Shown in pieces: positions 8,721-16,651 of a stretch of 56,778 bases of DNA. The stretch is from Mangrovibacter plantisponsor (GTDB lineage Bacteria; Pseudomonadota; Gammaproteobacteria; Enterobacterales; Enterobacteriaceae): assembly GCF_003182475.1 (NCBI RefSeq), contig NZ_QGTS01000003.1, forward strand, positions 1 to 56,778, given 5' to 3'. A program made the translations under genes and the position numbers. Numbering within the stretch: the stretch's first letter is position 1; every line of letters begins with the position of its first letter. The notes below the pieces were generated by a model. The model saw nothing but the letters and a program-made list of their open reading frames with translations, was not told the DNA's origin and did no database searches.

Positions 8721-10379
8721 ATGAATATTTTAAAAGATATCACTGTCAGAAAAATGGTCTTAATCATCCTTGCAATATTCACATTAATTTGGGGTATTGC
8801 AACCTCATTGACACTGAACAACTTCAGTGAAATGGAAAACTTACTGACCCAGAATACCACTCAGAAAAAAAGCTACGCGATGCTGGTAAAAGGTAATGAC
8901 CAGTACTTCCGCACCATGACACGCATGTTACGCGCCATTGACTTCCGCGAATCCGGAAACACGGCAGATGCGGAAAAAACCTTCGCGTCTGCAGGCAAGG
9001 CGCTGAAAATCAGCCAGGACAGCCTGGCACAGTTCCGTGCAGCTGCTCACCCTGGGGTCGATGAAGCGCTGGTACAAAGTATGGTGAATGACTGGGACAT
9101 TCTGCTGAATACGGCCATTGCGCCGATGCTGCAAAATGCCCGGGCCAATAACATGGACGATTTCCGCCAGACATTTCGTAAAGTCTATCCGCCGCTGAGT
9201 GTGCAGTTTGGCACCACGGCAGAAAAATACACTCAGGCAATGCAGTCTGGCACGTTGGTACAGCAGGCCCGGACGCATATCAGCAACAACCGCTTTATCT
9301 TACTGGGTGCACTGGTTGCCGGTATTGTGACGCTTTTCCTGACCGACCGCTATCTGGTGGTTTACCTGGTGCGTCCCATTGGTGCAATTAAAAAACACCT
9401 GGAGCGTTTAACTGCAGGCCAGTTGCACCATAGTATTGATGACTTTGGCCGTAACTGTGCCGGGCAATTAATTCCTTATCTCCGCACCATGCAGCAAAGC
9501 CTGCGGGATACAGTCAGCACTATCCGCGACAGCTCTGCCACCATTTACAGCAGCACCAACGAGATACGGAAAGGGAATGAAGAGTTGTCAGTACGTACCG
9601 ACCAGCAGGCAGCGGCTTTGCAGGAAACTGCAGCCAGTATGGAAGAACTGACCTCTACCGTGAAAAACAATGCGGATAACGTCCGCCACGCACGACAGTT
9701 CACCGATGAAGCACAACAAGTGGCGGAAAAAGGCGGCATCATTACCGGTACGGTAGTGAAAACGATGGAAGGTATAACAGAGAGTTCTCAGAAAATTGCC
9801 GACATCACCAGTGTGATTAACAGTATTTCGTTTCAGACGAATATTCTGGCGCTTAACGCCGCCGTTGAGGCCGCCAGAGCCGGGGAACAAGGACGCGGGT
9901 TCGCCGTCGTCGCCAGCGAAGTTCGCTCACTGGCACAGCGAAGTGCGCAGGCAGCAAAAGAGATTGAAGGCCTGATTGGTGAATCAGTCAGCCGGGTAAA
10001 TGCCGGAGCCGGGCAGGTACAGGAAGCCGGAAAAGCGATGCAAACCATTATTACCTCAGTGAGCCGGGTCAGAGAGTTAATGGGCGAGATATCAATCGCC
10101 TCCGATGAACAAAGCCGCGGCATTGAACAAATTGGACAGGCGATGACGGAGCTCGATGGCGTCACCCAACAAAACGCCACCCAGGTTCAACTGGCAGCGA
10201 CCAGTGCAGCCGAGCTGGAAAGAGAAGCGGAGCAGTTGAATGAAGTTGTTGCTGTATTTGACCTGGGTAACGGTACTGTCAGTCAGGCAAATACTGAGCA
10301 GAAAAAACCGGTGCTGAAGTCACGCCTTAAAGTAGCGGCTGTGACATCCGGTACGGTAGATAACTGGGAGTCATTCTGA
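8721..10379 (+). CDS. Methyl-accepting chemotaxis protein, Tar/Tsr type with NWESF tail
   Basis: An inner-membrane chemoreceptor of about 550 residues. I choose the ATG at 8721 (MNILKDITVRKMV) because GGAG at 8711-8714 is 6 nt upstream; the adjacent ATG at 8718 is also possible. Order: TM1 (about residues 10-32), a periplasmic four-helix-bundle ligand domain of about 155 residues, TM2 (FILLGALVAGIVTLFL), HAMP, then the kinase-control domain whose hairpin tip holds the conserved [20 protein letters not shown] motif. It ends in NWESF, very close to the NWETF pentapeptide that tethers CheR/CheB in the high-abundance receptors Tar and Tsr. The ligand is unknown. It lies alone between IS remnants with a terminator after it, which suggests an acquired extra receptor. 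Confidence 0.92.
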   Translation: MNILKDITVRKMVLIILAIFTLIWGIATSLTLNNFSEMENLLTQNTTQKKSYAMLVKGNDQYFRTMTRMLRAIDFRESGNTADAEKTFASAGKALKISQDSLAQFRAAAHPGVDEALVQSMVNDWDILLNTAIAPMLQNARANNMDDFRQTFRKVYPPLSVQFGTTAEKYTQAMQSGTLVQQARTHISNNRFILLGALVAGIVTLFLTDRYLVVYLVRPIGAIKKHLERLTAGQLHHSIDDFGRNCAGQLIPYLRTMQQSLRDTVSTIRDSSATIYSSTNEIRKGNEELSVRTDQQAAALQETAASMEELTSTVKNNADNVRHARQFTDEAQQVAEKGGIITGTVVKTMEGITESSQKIADITSVINSISFQTNILALNAAVEAARAGEQGRGFAVVASEVRSLAQRSAQAAKEIEGLIGESVSRVNAGAGQVQEAGKAMQTIITSVSRVRELMGEISIASDEQSRGIEQIGQAMTELDGVTQQNATQVQLAATSAAELEREAEQLNEVVAVFDLGNGTVSQANTEQKKPVLKSRLKVAAVTSGTVDNWESF

Positions 10380-10407
10380 TAATAACGCAGTGATATAGCA
10401 GGCCTTT

Positions 10408-10439
10408 GCCGGGAAAATCACAGGTTTCCCGGCCTTTTT
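10408..10439 (+). terminator. Intrinsic terminator after accessory MCP
   Basis: GCCGGGAAA (10408-10416) and TTTCCCGGC (10425-10433) form a 9-bp stem followed by CTTTTTG. Confidence 0.85.
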
Positions 10440-10992
10440 GTACCTTGTTTACTTCTTTTTCACGAATAACTAATGGCGAGAGTGCCTGTCCATACCTGTA
10501 ACTCTATTCATGGGTCAGCAATACATTGACCTGCTCCCCGTTGATTAATACACCGCGATGTTAGTAATGTCTTCATCAGTAACTTACCGCCGTATTCGGG
10601 ATTTCAGGCGTACAGGTCACGCGTATTCTCGACAGTATCGCGCTGTTTCGGGGGGATTCCCCTTGCTTACCCCACAACTTTTTTGAGTGTATAAAAATCT
10701 ATACCGGGTAACAGCCCTCTTTCTTTATCGGAGGGTATCTTTCGACAACAACTGGAGTTTACATTTCTAACTGTACTTTAAGGGATGAAACGAAGTGGTT
10801 AAAAAACACACTTAGCATACGTTTCCGTACGACTGAGCTTCAGACCCCTGGTACGCTAATAGCCACTTTACTGGATGGAAAATGAGTCTCGGCAGAAAAG
10901 ATTCTGAACTCGATTTAATCTGACAGAAGCCTGTATCAATAACCAACAACTGTCAGATCAGGTCTGAGTTAGTATAAGTTAAGGGGCATAGC
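10440..10992. other. Intergenic region between MCP and patatin
   Basis: About 550 bp with no credible gene on either strand. A short GGTCAATGTATTGCTGACC-type reading on the minus strand near 10510-10560 hints at an eroded coding sequence, but I cannot name it. Confidence 0.35.
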
Positions 10993-12009
10993 TTACTTCG
11001 AAAACTTAAAATCCCCACCACTACTGACTAACAAATTAGCAATTTCAGTTAGTGTTTTATCAAACACAGCCGCATTCTGTCGCCCTGCGTTACGCAGAAG
11101 TTCTAGATTCTCTCGTGACGCGTTATCTAAAGCAGCGTCTGCACCATATAACTCGGGCTGAATTCTGTAGTATTTAGAGTTTTTTACCGTTGAGGCAATT
11201 TGTTGTAAATAATACGCAGTCATCTGGGGCCCACCCTCGAGTGCAATATCGATTACAGGTTTCGCCCAGCTAAATGGTCCCCAGTCCTTAATTTCGGAAT
11301 AGGAATAGCCCTGTAATTTTTTACCCGTTCCAAGTGAAACAATAATCATATCTTTGATACCAGAGACATTACTAAATTTAATGGCTTCGGAGTATGCACA
11401 AAGCGCGGGGTCGTTAGCCGCCACACCACCATCTACGAGGATAAATTTTTCTGATACAGGAGGTAATGAGTAAATTCGTGCCGCTTCAAAATATGTGGGT
11501 GCAGCAGAAGTGCCACGTAAAATATCCCTGACAAGAAAATCTTGTCCCTTAGTTATTGCTGAGTGTTGCTTGAAGATCACGGGAAGACGGTTGCTTACAT
11601 CATAAGAAACAAAGCAGGTCGGCCTTAATAATTCACTTAGTTTTATTTCACCAAACGCCGTATTTAACACTCTCTCCAGCTCTTTACTTGAATATTTTTC
11701 ATCAGTTGCCCCCCCTAATGAACTAATTTTTTTCCAGACGCCCACATCAAAAATGTCATCACCATCCTCAAGATAGAAATTAACAGCTTCTTGAGCGGTG
11801 AATTTTGGTTTTCCTTGCGTATCTGGACAAACATAGGCGGAGCAAAGAATGGCACCAGTACTGGTGCCTGCTACCAAATCGAAATAATCGGCAATTCTTG
11901 CGTTTGAATTATTTGATATTATTTGTAGTTTCTTCTCCAGCTCGACCAGAATCATACCCGGAAGGATGCCTCTGATCCCCCCACCATCTATAGAAAGTAT
12001 TCTCATCAT
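10993..12009 (-). CDS. Patatin-like phospholipase (CapV-type lipase fold), orphan
   Basis: A 338-residue protein of the patatin-like phospholipase family, predicted to cleave acyl chains from phospholipids with a Ser-Asp dyad. The oxyanion-hole motif DGGGIRG is at residues 8-14, the nucleophile elbow GTSTG at 48-52 (Ser50), and the catalytic Asp is in DGG at 193-195. There is no signal peptide, so it should be cytosolic. The start has a ribosome binding site (AGAGGA, 9 nt upstream). The sequence style (short, N-terminal patatin domain, no other domain) resembles the CapV effectors of CBASS anti-phage systems, but no CD-NTase, Cap2/Cap3 or other partner gene lies next to it. It is flanked by intergenic DNA and IS debris and looks intact. 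Confidence 0.88.
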   Translation of the reverse strand: MMRILSIDGGGIRGILPGMILVELEKKLQIISNNSNARIADYFDLVAGTSTGAILCSAYVCPDTQGKPKFTAQEAVNFYLEDGDDIFDVGVWKKISSLGGATDEKYSSKELERVLNTAFGEIKLSELLRPTCFVSYDVSNRLPVIFKQHSAITKGQDFLVRDILRGTSAAPTYFEAARIYSLPPVSEKFILVDGGVAANDPALCAYSEAIKFSNVSGIKDMIIVSLGTGKKLQGYSYSEIKDWGPFSWAKPVIDIALEGGPQMTAYYLQQIASTVKNSKYYRIQPELYGADAALDNASRENLELLRNAGRQNAAVFDKTLTEIANLLVSSGGDFKFSK

Positions 12010-12880
12010 GACTTTTATTCCTCTAAAGAAATACAGGGTAATATATATCTCCTTTGGTTATGCCTACGAACAGGAGATATGGGTTTTTGAAATTCTGGTC
12101 AGTCATTAACTCTGCCAATAGCATTACTTGCCTAATACAAGCAATTACGGAGTATATACAGACAACATTGCTGATTCTTCCCTGCGTTACATCAACAAAC
12201 CAAGGTGATGTAGTTTAAAAGGTTATCCATGAATAGTTTTCACCTCTCGCTGAGTCATATAATACAAACAGCAATAAAAAAACATCGAAGACGCAAACCA
12301 AAAAGTATAATCCACTGTATAAAAATGGACAAAGATTTGTACATTTTCTTCGTTAAAGTATTTTTTACGTTGAAAACTATACTATCACCAGATAGAATGC
12401 TAAAAATAACATTGATTTTAGTTAAATCCAAAATGAGATTATAATAAAGATAATCCGCACAAGTTGTGCCAACTGACTGATGAATGAACTAAAACGTCAA
12501 CCAGATTGAATAATTTTGATTATAGCAACATTATTCAACTAAACATCATCCGATGAAGAAAATAATAAATCACATTCGAAACAAGAACTAAGCTATAGTG
12601 TATTAGTTTGATTACCAAGGGATACTGACGGTTTTCACTGAAAGCACACAATCAATTCTGATAGTCTGCTTTAAGCGAGGTATAGTCATTCGCACCCTGA
12701 GAATTACACTTTTAAGTGATTCAGAGTATGCGCATACTGGTTACGAATATTGAGCTAGAATGATGCGATGATCGCCGCTTTTCTTTCGAGCCAGTAGGTG
12801 CTCCACGTTCGATAACGAATACTCAGGCGTGCAGATAAACTGCTGGCTATATTTCTTTCGAGGAGCGTGGAATGCATACC
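12010..12880. other. AT-rich intergenic region
   Basis: About 870 bp with low G+C. A 71-codon basic frame at 12229-12444 starts with ATG, but it is low complexity and matches no family I know. From about 12,740 onward the sequence becomes more GC-rich and merges into an eroded IS110 remnant. Confidence 0.4.
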
Positions 12881-12915
12881 AATCCCCGATAAAAAGGAGT
12901 TGGTGATGACTGTGA

Positions 12916-13310
12916 CTAATCAGTTTGTTGCACACGTGGTCTGGACTGGGCAGATAAAAAACACGATGTCTGCGTTCAGTTTGAAACGGTGAACGCGAGT
13001 TCCATCTGAAGGTAAAAGGCAGGATCGCAATAGCTCTCGAGCTGAAGAAGGGGCCAGTGGTGTATTCTCTTAAAAAATATCCGTTTATCACAGTTTTCCC
13101 TGTTTATCGCTGGTTCGCTACCGGCAGGCCTTCCCACCCAGTGGCGCAAAAGATGACCCGCAGCATGCTGAGCTGGCATTAGAATTAATGCTACGTTACC
13201 CCAAAATATAAAAGCCATTGAACCCGACAATGCGGATATTAGCTTACTTCATTGTGTGCTGGCAGTTAACACTCACCGTCAGATATTTCTAAGTCCTTAC
13301 TATGAGTTTC
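12916..13310 (+). pseudogene. Eroded IS110-family transposase fragment
   Basis: Pieces of an IS110 transposase can be read on the plus strand in shifting frames: GLDWADKKHDVCVQFE (from about 12,939), IAIALELKKGPVVYSLKKYP (about 13,026), then PAGLPTQ-like and DDP.HAELALELMLRYP-like sequence near 13,120-13,200, and IKAIEPDNADISLL near 13,205-13,245. Several frameshifts and stops show long decay. Open frames on the opposite strand here are shadows. Confidence 0.65.
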
Positions 13311-13367
13311 GAAATTCACGCTTTGTACTAATTTAATTATATGTACACCTTGAGGCGGAGCTATAAA

Positions 13368-14501
13368 ATGGCGTTCACACGAAAGTCATTCTACTTGACT
13401 AGCATATTCTCCTGCATCGCGATTATTTTGGGTATTCTGTTATTTTATGGACTGGATGAGCCCTCCGGTATGCACGCGACGAGTGCGCAGGAGTTTCATG
13501 TTGAGCAGGAGTTTCATGTTGAGAATGAATCCAGTACGGCACCAGATTCGCAGAATACAAACTCTTTAGGGGCAGTGATCACTGGTTCTCGAGAACCAGG
13601 TGTTTCATGGAACAACCATAATCATGCCTCAATTATTGTTACCCCGTTTGATGCGGGCGGATTGAATAGCGTCGGTCCCGGGAGTACATCGGCCAATCAT
13701 GGCGAACACTCTCCTGCACAGTCAACGGTCTATCAAGATATTGTCCAGATTCCCGACAGGGCTTATGCATTTCCCTCATTTTCCAAAGTTGACATTCCAT
13801 TGCTATCCGCTACAAGTTATTCTGAAACAGTAGAATCTGTACCAAGAGGGCAGGGGTCGGTAAACATTACTACATCGGTCAACATTGCCACACCTGAGCT
13901 ATGGTCTGAGCCAGACCTGAAAAAAATCACTGCTACCGTAAGCTTTCCACGAACAAAGACTTACAAGCTTGGGGAGACCTTTATTGTCACACTCGCTGTC
14001 ATAAACGGGGTGAACCCAATTGCGACTATTGAGGTCACTAGGTTGCTTGGAATCGAGGGAAACACGACGACAACCCAAACTCCACTGATGACTGAATCGA
14101 GAGAGATGAAAGCCATCCTCGTGTATGCAGGTAAAAAGGTCGATTCAGGAGATACAGAAATTCAGCGCGTATCATCAAAGCAAGCCACAATCTGGTCATG
14201 GGACGTTACGCCTGATTCCCCGGGGCGGCACTACATGAAAATTATTCTGACAGCCCAGATGCCCAATAACAAACCAGACTTCTCAAGGCCGTTCATCTAC
14301 GAACTCACAGTAACAGAGGACTTATGGAGCCATATAAAGCGGATTCTGGCAACGTGGATAACACCACAGTGGATTTCGGCAGACTGGCTCTGGAAGTCGA
14401 TCATGGTGCCTGTTGGTTTGTTCGTTTTGTGGCAAGTACGTGCCCGCTGGCGTGCCCACAGGCGTAAGAAAAAGCTGGCTCAGAAGAATGGTGCTAGCTA
14501 G
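13368..14501 (+). CDS. Membrane-anchored protein with periplasmic beta-rich domain, function unknown
   Basis: A 377-residue protein I do not recognise as a named family. I prefer the ATG at 13368 (MAFTRKSFYLTSIF), with GCGGAG upstream, over the in-frame ATG at 13341. It has an N-terminal membrane segment (about residues 9-30), a long Ser/Thr/Asn-rich periplasmic region with a perfect tandem repeat of EFHVE, then a beta-sandwich-like domain, and a C-terminal membrane segment (LWKSIMVPVGLFVLWQV) followed by a very basic tail. The motif WSWDVTPDSPGRHYMKI plus the terminal W-L-W...VP...W pattern recalls C-terminal Ig-like/TM domains seen in bacterial membrane-associated effector proteins; that link is only a pattern match. 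It has no operon partner and is bounded by IS110 and IS3 debris. Confidence 0.7.
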   Translation: MAFTRKSFYLTSIFSCIAIILGILLFYGLDEPSGMHATSAQEFHVEQEFHVENESSTAPDSQNTNSLGAVITGSREPGVSWNNHNHASIIVTPFDAGGLNSVGPGSTSANHGEHSPAQSTVYQDIVQIPDRAYAFPSFSKVDIPLLSATSYSETVESVPRGQGSVNITTSVNIATPELWSEPDLKKITATVSFPRTKTYKLGETFIVTLAVINGVNPIATIEVTRLLGIEGNTTTTQTPLMTESREMKAILVYAGKKVDSGDTEIQRVSSKQATIWSWDVTPDSPGRHYMKIILTAQMPNNKPDFSRPFIYELTVTEDLWSHIKRILATWITPQWISADWLWKSIMVPVGLFVLWQVRARWRAHRRKKKLAQKNGAS

Positions 14502-14603
14502 TAAATCAGAATGCAAATAGCCATGTGAGTTGGCATTCACTTCCAGAGAGTTTCTGGTAAGCCAACATCCGCTCCTGTCAAGTAGCGGACTGACTAAATG
14601 AAC

Positions 14604-14632
14604 TAAAGGTCCACTAATGCTGGGTAAGATCA
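14604..14632 (-). repeat. Solo IS3-like left terminal repeat
   Basis: The complement reads TGATCTTACCCAGC followed by ATTAGTGGAC, matching the IS3 left repeat for about 25 bp (compare 3440). No IS3 coding sequence follows it, so it is a stranded end. Confidence 0.5.
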
Positions 14633-14706
14633 CTCTTCCGGTGTCAGGTTATTCAGGGATTCATGAGGCCGCTCGCTGTTATATTCAGCCAGCCAGCGCT
14701 CGGTAA

Positions 14707-15095
14707 TTGGTGTAGGTCCGGTGAGTGCCATGATGATCATTGCGGAAAGTGGTGACCTGAACCGTTTTGCTCATTATCGTCAGTATGTTAATTACTGCGG
14801 ATTTAACCTTTCAGCAAGTCAGAGCGGAGAAAGGTGTAGTGGTTACAGTCTGTCAAAACGTGGAAATGCACGGCTGAGATATGCGTTCTGGCTCGCCACT
14901 ACAGTCGCCGTCAGAATGCAGGAAAATACTCTTCGAAATAAGTATGAGTGCTATATCCGGGAACATGGCGATACACCTGATCAGCGTCGAAAAGCAGTTG
15001 TTGCAGTAGCAACCAAACTTGCACGGATAGCACATTCAGTTGTCAAAAATGATACAGATTATCAACGATATTTCGATATAAGCCATGGGACGTGA
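14707..15095 (+). pseudogene. IS110-family transposase, C-terminal fragment
   Basis: The reading frame starts abruptly (GVGPVSAMMIIAESGDLNRF) and covers the C-terminal Transposase_20 domain: YRQYVNYCGFNLSASQSGER, LSKRGNARLRYAFWLATT, RRKAVVAVATKLARIAHSVV. The N-terminal catalytic RuvC-like half is missing. It is a different IS110 lineage from the one at 1866-2887. Confidence 0.8.
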
Positions 15096-15302
15096 TTCCG
15101 TCGGGCCGTAAGGCACATCGCGACCTTTAGATAATGCTCAACGCCCATGGCTTCCCTTAATGCTTTGTTAAGTCCTGTCGGGCCATATGGACCCTTGTTC
15201 ACCATGGTAAGCATAATATCAGGCCAGTAGCATGGGCTGAACCCGGAATTAAGGCCAGTTTTCACACTGGTTGGGTCTCTATTTTGTAAATTAAATTGAT
15301 TC
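15096..15302 (+). ncRNA. Noncoding right end of IS110 fragment, candidate bridge RNA
   Basis: About 205 bp separate the IS110 stop codon from the junction with IS407-like orfB at about 15,303. As at 2888-3084, a long right noncoding end suggests an IS1111-type layout with a bridge-RNA region. No structure was computed. Confidence 0.25.
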
Positions 15303-15896
15303 ATAAGGTAGTCCGTTGTCCATCCGCATCTTCAGCGGGTAGCCGCGATTTACCACGATCCTGTCCAGCACCCGGACGACTCGCTGAGCCGGGATATTAA
15401 GGTCAATTTCTATCGCCAGTGCTTCGCGGTTAAAATCATCCACCACATTGAAGGTCCGGAAGCGTCTGCCGCACACCAGCGCGTCATGCATAAAATCGAT
15501 GGACCAGCTCTGGTTTAACGCATGCGGCGTCGCCAGTGGTGCTGGATTACGCACCGGCAGGCGCTGTTTACCCTTACGGCGAAAATTCAGTTTCAGCAGG
15601 CAGTAAATCCGGTGAACGTGTTTATGGTTCCAGGTATTGCCCTGCCTGCGCAGCACCTGAAACAGTTTTTTAAAACCGTACTTTGGATAACGCTCTGCCA
15701 TCGTTGATAGCGCATCAATAACGGGCTCATCCCGCCGGGTATCGGGCTGGTAAAAATAGACCGTCCTGCTCAGCGATAACGTCCTGCAGGCCTGGCGAAT
15801 GCTCATGGTAAATTGTGCAGTCAGGTAACCGACGAGCTCACGCTTTATCGCTGTTTTTAAAGATTTTTTTCGATAACGTCTTTCAGTGCCCGGCAT
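15303..15896 (-). pseudogene. IS407-like OrfB transposase, 3' truncated
   Basis: The protein covers the HTH_21 region (MSIRQACRTLSLSRTVYFYQ) and the first half of the integrase core ([40 protein letters not shown]). It ends after MRMDNG, where the IS110-derived sequence is joined, so the catalytic Glu is missing. The remaining C-terminal piece is at 14633-14705. Confidence 0.8.
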
Positions 15897-16123
15897 TCAA
15901 GGCTGAGATCAGCAAACATCTGTTTGAGGCGACGGTTTTCATCCTCCAGGTCTTTCATCTTTTTGATATCAGAGGCTTCCATACCGCCAAACTTCGATTT
16001 CCAGTTGTAATAGCTGGCTTCAGAAATACCGGCTTCACGGCAGACATCCTTAACGGTACGTCCGGCTTCGACAGACTTCAGAACGGCAATGATCTGGTGT
16101 TCGGTGAATCGGGCTTTACGCAT
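15857..16123 (-). CDS. IS407-like OrfA
   Basis: An 88-residue protein with an N-terminal helix-turn-helix (MRKARFTEHQIIAVLKSVEA; DVCREAGISEASYYNWKSKF) and a C-terminal coiled coil (DLEDENRRLKQMFADLSLEC). The ATG at 16123 has GAGGAG upstream. OrfA itself looks intact, but its orfB partner is broken, so the element cannot transpose on its own. Confidence 0.8.
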   Translation of the reverse strand: MRKARFTEHQIIAVLKSVEAGRTVKDVCREAGISEASYYNWKSKFGGMEASDIKKMKDLEDENRRLKQMFADLSLECRALKDVIEKNL

Positions 16124-16144
16124 GGTGATCTCCTCACAGGACAT

Positions 16145-16407
16145 AATCAGTATGTCGGAAGATCTCTAAATGTGAATGGTTCGTTTTGCAGGGATACTTA
16201 CAACTGTTTTTAGATGTTATTTAAGTAAGGTTTTTTCATTGGTTATATTATGATTTAACTCTGCTTCGGATTTTGTTGCCGAAATAAGAGATAGACAGGA
16301 AGAGTTTATCGTTTTTTATGTTTTTTATAAGTGAAAGGAATTTAATAATTATGTGCGTGTTGGTCGTATATATCTTACGGGGAAATTGAGAGTCGGATCT
16401 ATACTTT
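16145..16407. other. AT-rich region upstream of transporter promoter
   Basis: About 260 bp between the IS407-like element and the promoter region of the fructan locus. I see no gene. Confidence 0.4.
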
Positions 16408-16426
16408 CATGTAACGTGGATACATG
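16408..16426 (+). promoter_or_regulatory. Candidate LacI-family operator 1
   Basis: A perfect 6-bp inverted repeat, CATGTA-N7-TACATG, containing the 9-mer CATGTAACG. The same 9-mer occurs at 16550-16558 and, inverted, at 24940-24948 before the repressor gene. It lies just upstream of the predicted CRP site and promoter. Confidence 0.5.
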
Positions 16427-16467
16427 TGACGTGCATTGCAAACTTAGCTACACTCAGTGCATATAAT
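16425..16467 (+). promoter_or_regulatory. Promoter of transporter-GH91 unit with class II CRP-like site
   Basis: A perfect -10 hexamer TATAAT lies at 16462-16467. A CRP-like site at 16425-16440 (TGTGA-N6-TTGCA, 8 of 10 core positions) is centred about 41.5 bp before the expected start near 16,474, the class II spacing. The leader to the transporter start at 16652 would be about 180 nt. Confidence 0.5.
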
Positions 16468-16549
16468 TATATTACATTCAGAACAGAGCATTTTTATGGG
16501 GATAAATAAGAATGTTGCATCACCTGCTACCTTGCCCCATCGTCATTTT

Positions 16550-16574
16550 CATGTAACGGCGGACGTTGCGAAAT
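16550..16574 (+). promoter_or_regulatory. Candidate LacI-family operator 2
   Basis: A second CATGTAACG (16550-16558), with the inverted element AACG-N5-CGTT, lies in the predicted 5' leader about 100 bp before the transporter start. A repressor bound here could act as a roadblock or loop to operator 1. Confidence 0.4.
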
Positions 16575-16651
16575 AAGTCATTTTATTTTTACTGGCACCG
16601 GCTTTAACGGTGATATTTTATACTTACGAACGTGGAATTAATGAGGGATAT

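Larger units (their letters stand above)
14633..16144 (-). mobile_element. IS407-like IS3-family element split by an IS110 fragment
   Basis: On the minus strand orfA (15857-16123) and most of orfB (15303-15896) are followed, on the far side of an IS110 fragment, by the orfB C-terminus at 14633-14705 (TERWLAEYNSERPHESLNNL). About 50 residues of orfB between MDNG and TERW are missing, so insertion and deletion both occurred. OrfA and orfB overlap around a run of seven A residues on the coding strand (near 15,865), the usual -1 slip site in this family. Confidence 0.8.

Noticed and set aside
12229-12444. 71-codon basic frame downstream of the patatin promoter region
   Set aside because: Low-complexity, Lys/Ile-rich composition expected from AT-rich DNA; no family resemblance.
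12741-13230. Two overlapping minus-strand frames (116 and 84 codons)
   Set aside because: The opposite strand holds an eroded IS110 transposase, so these are shadows.
10993-14501. Patatin and the double-anchored membrane protein as a two-gene CBASS-like operon
   Set aside because: The genes are on opposite strands, separated by 1.3 kb with an IS110 remnant, and no nucleotide cyclase gene is present.
15062-15304. 80-codon minus-strand frame
   Set aside because: It lies in the noncoding right end of an IS110 fragment and overlaps the transposase stop; unlikely to be coding.
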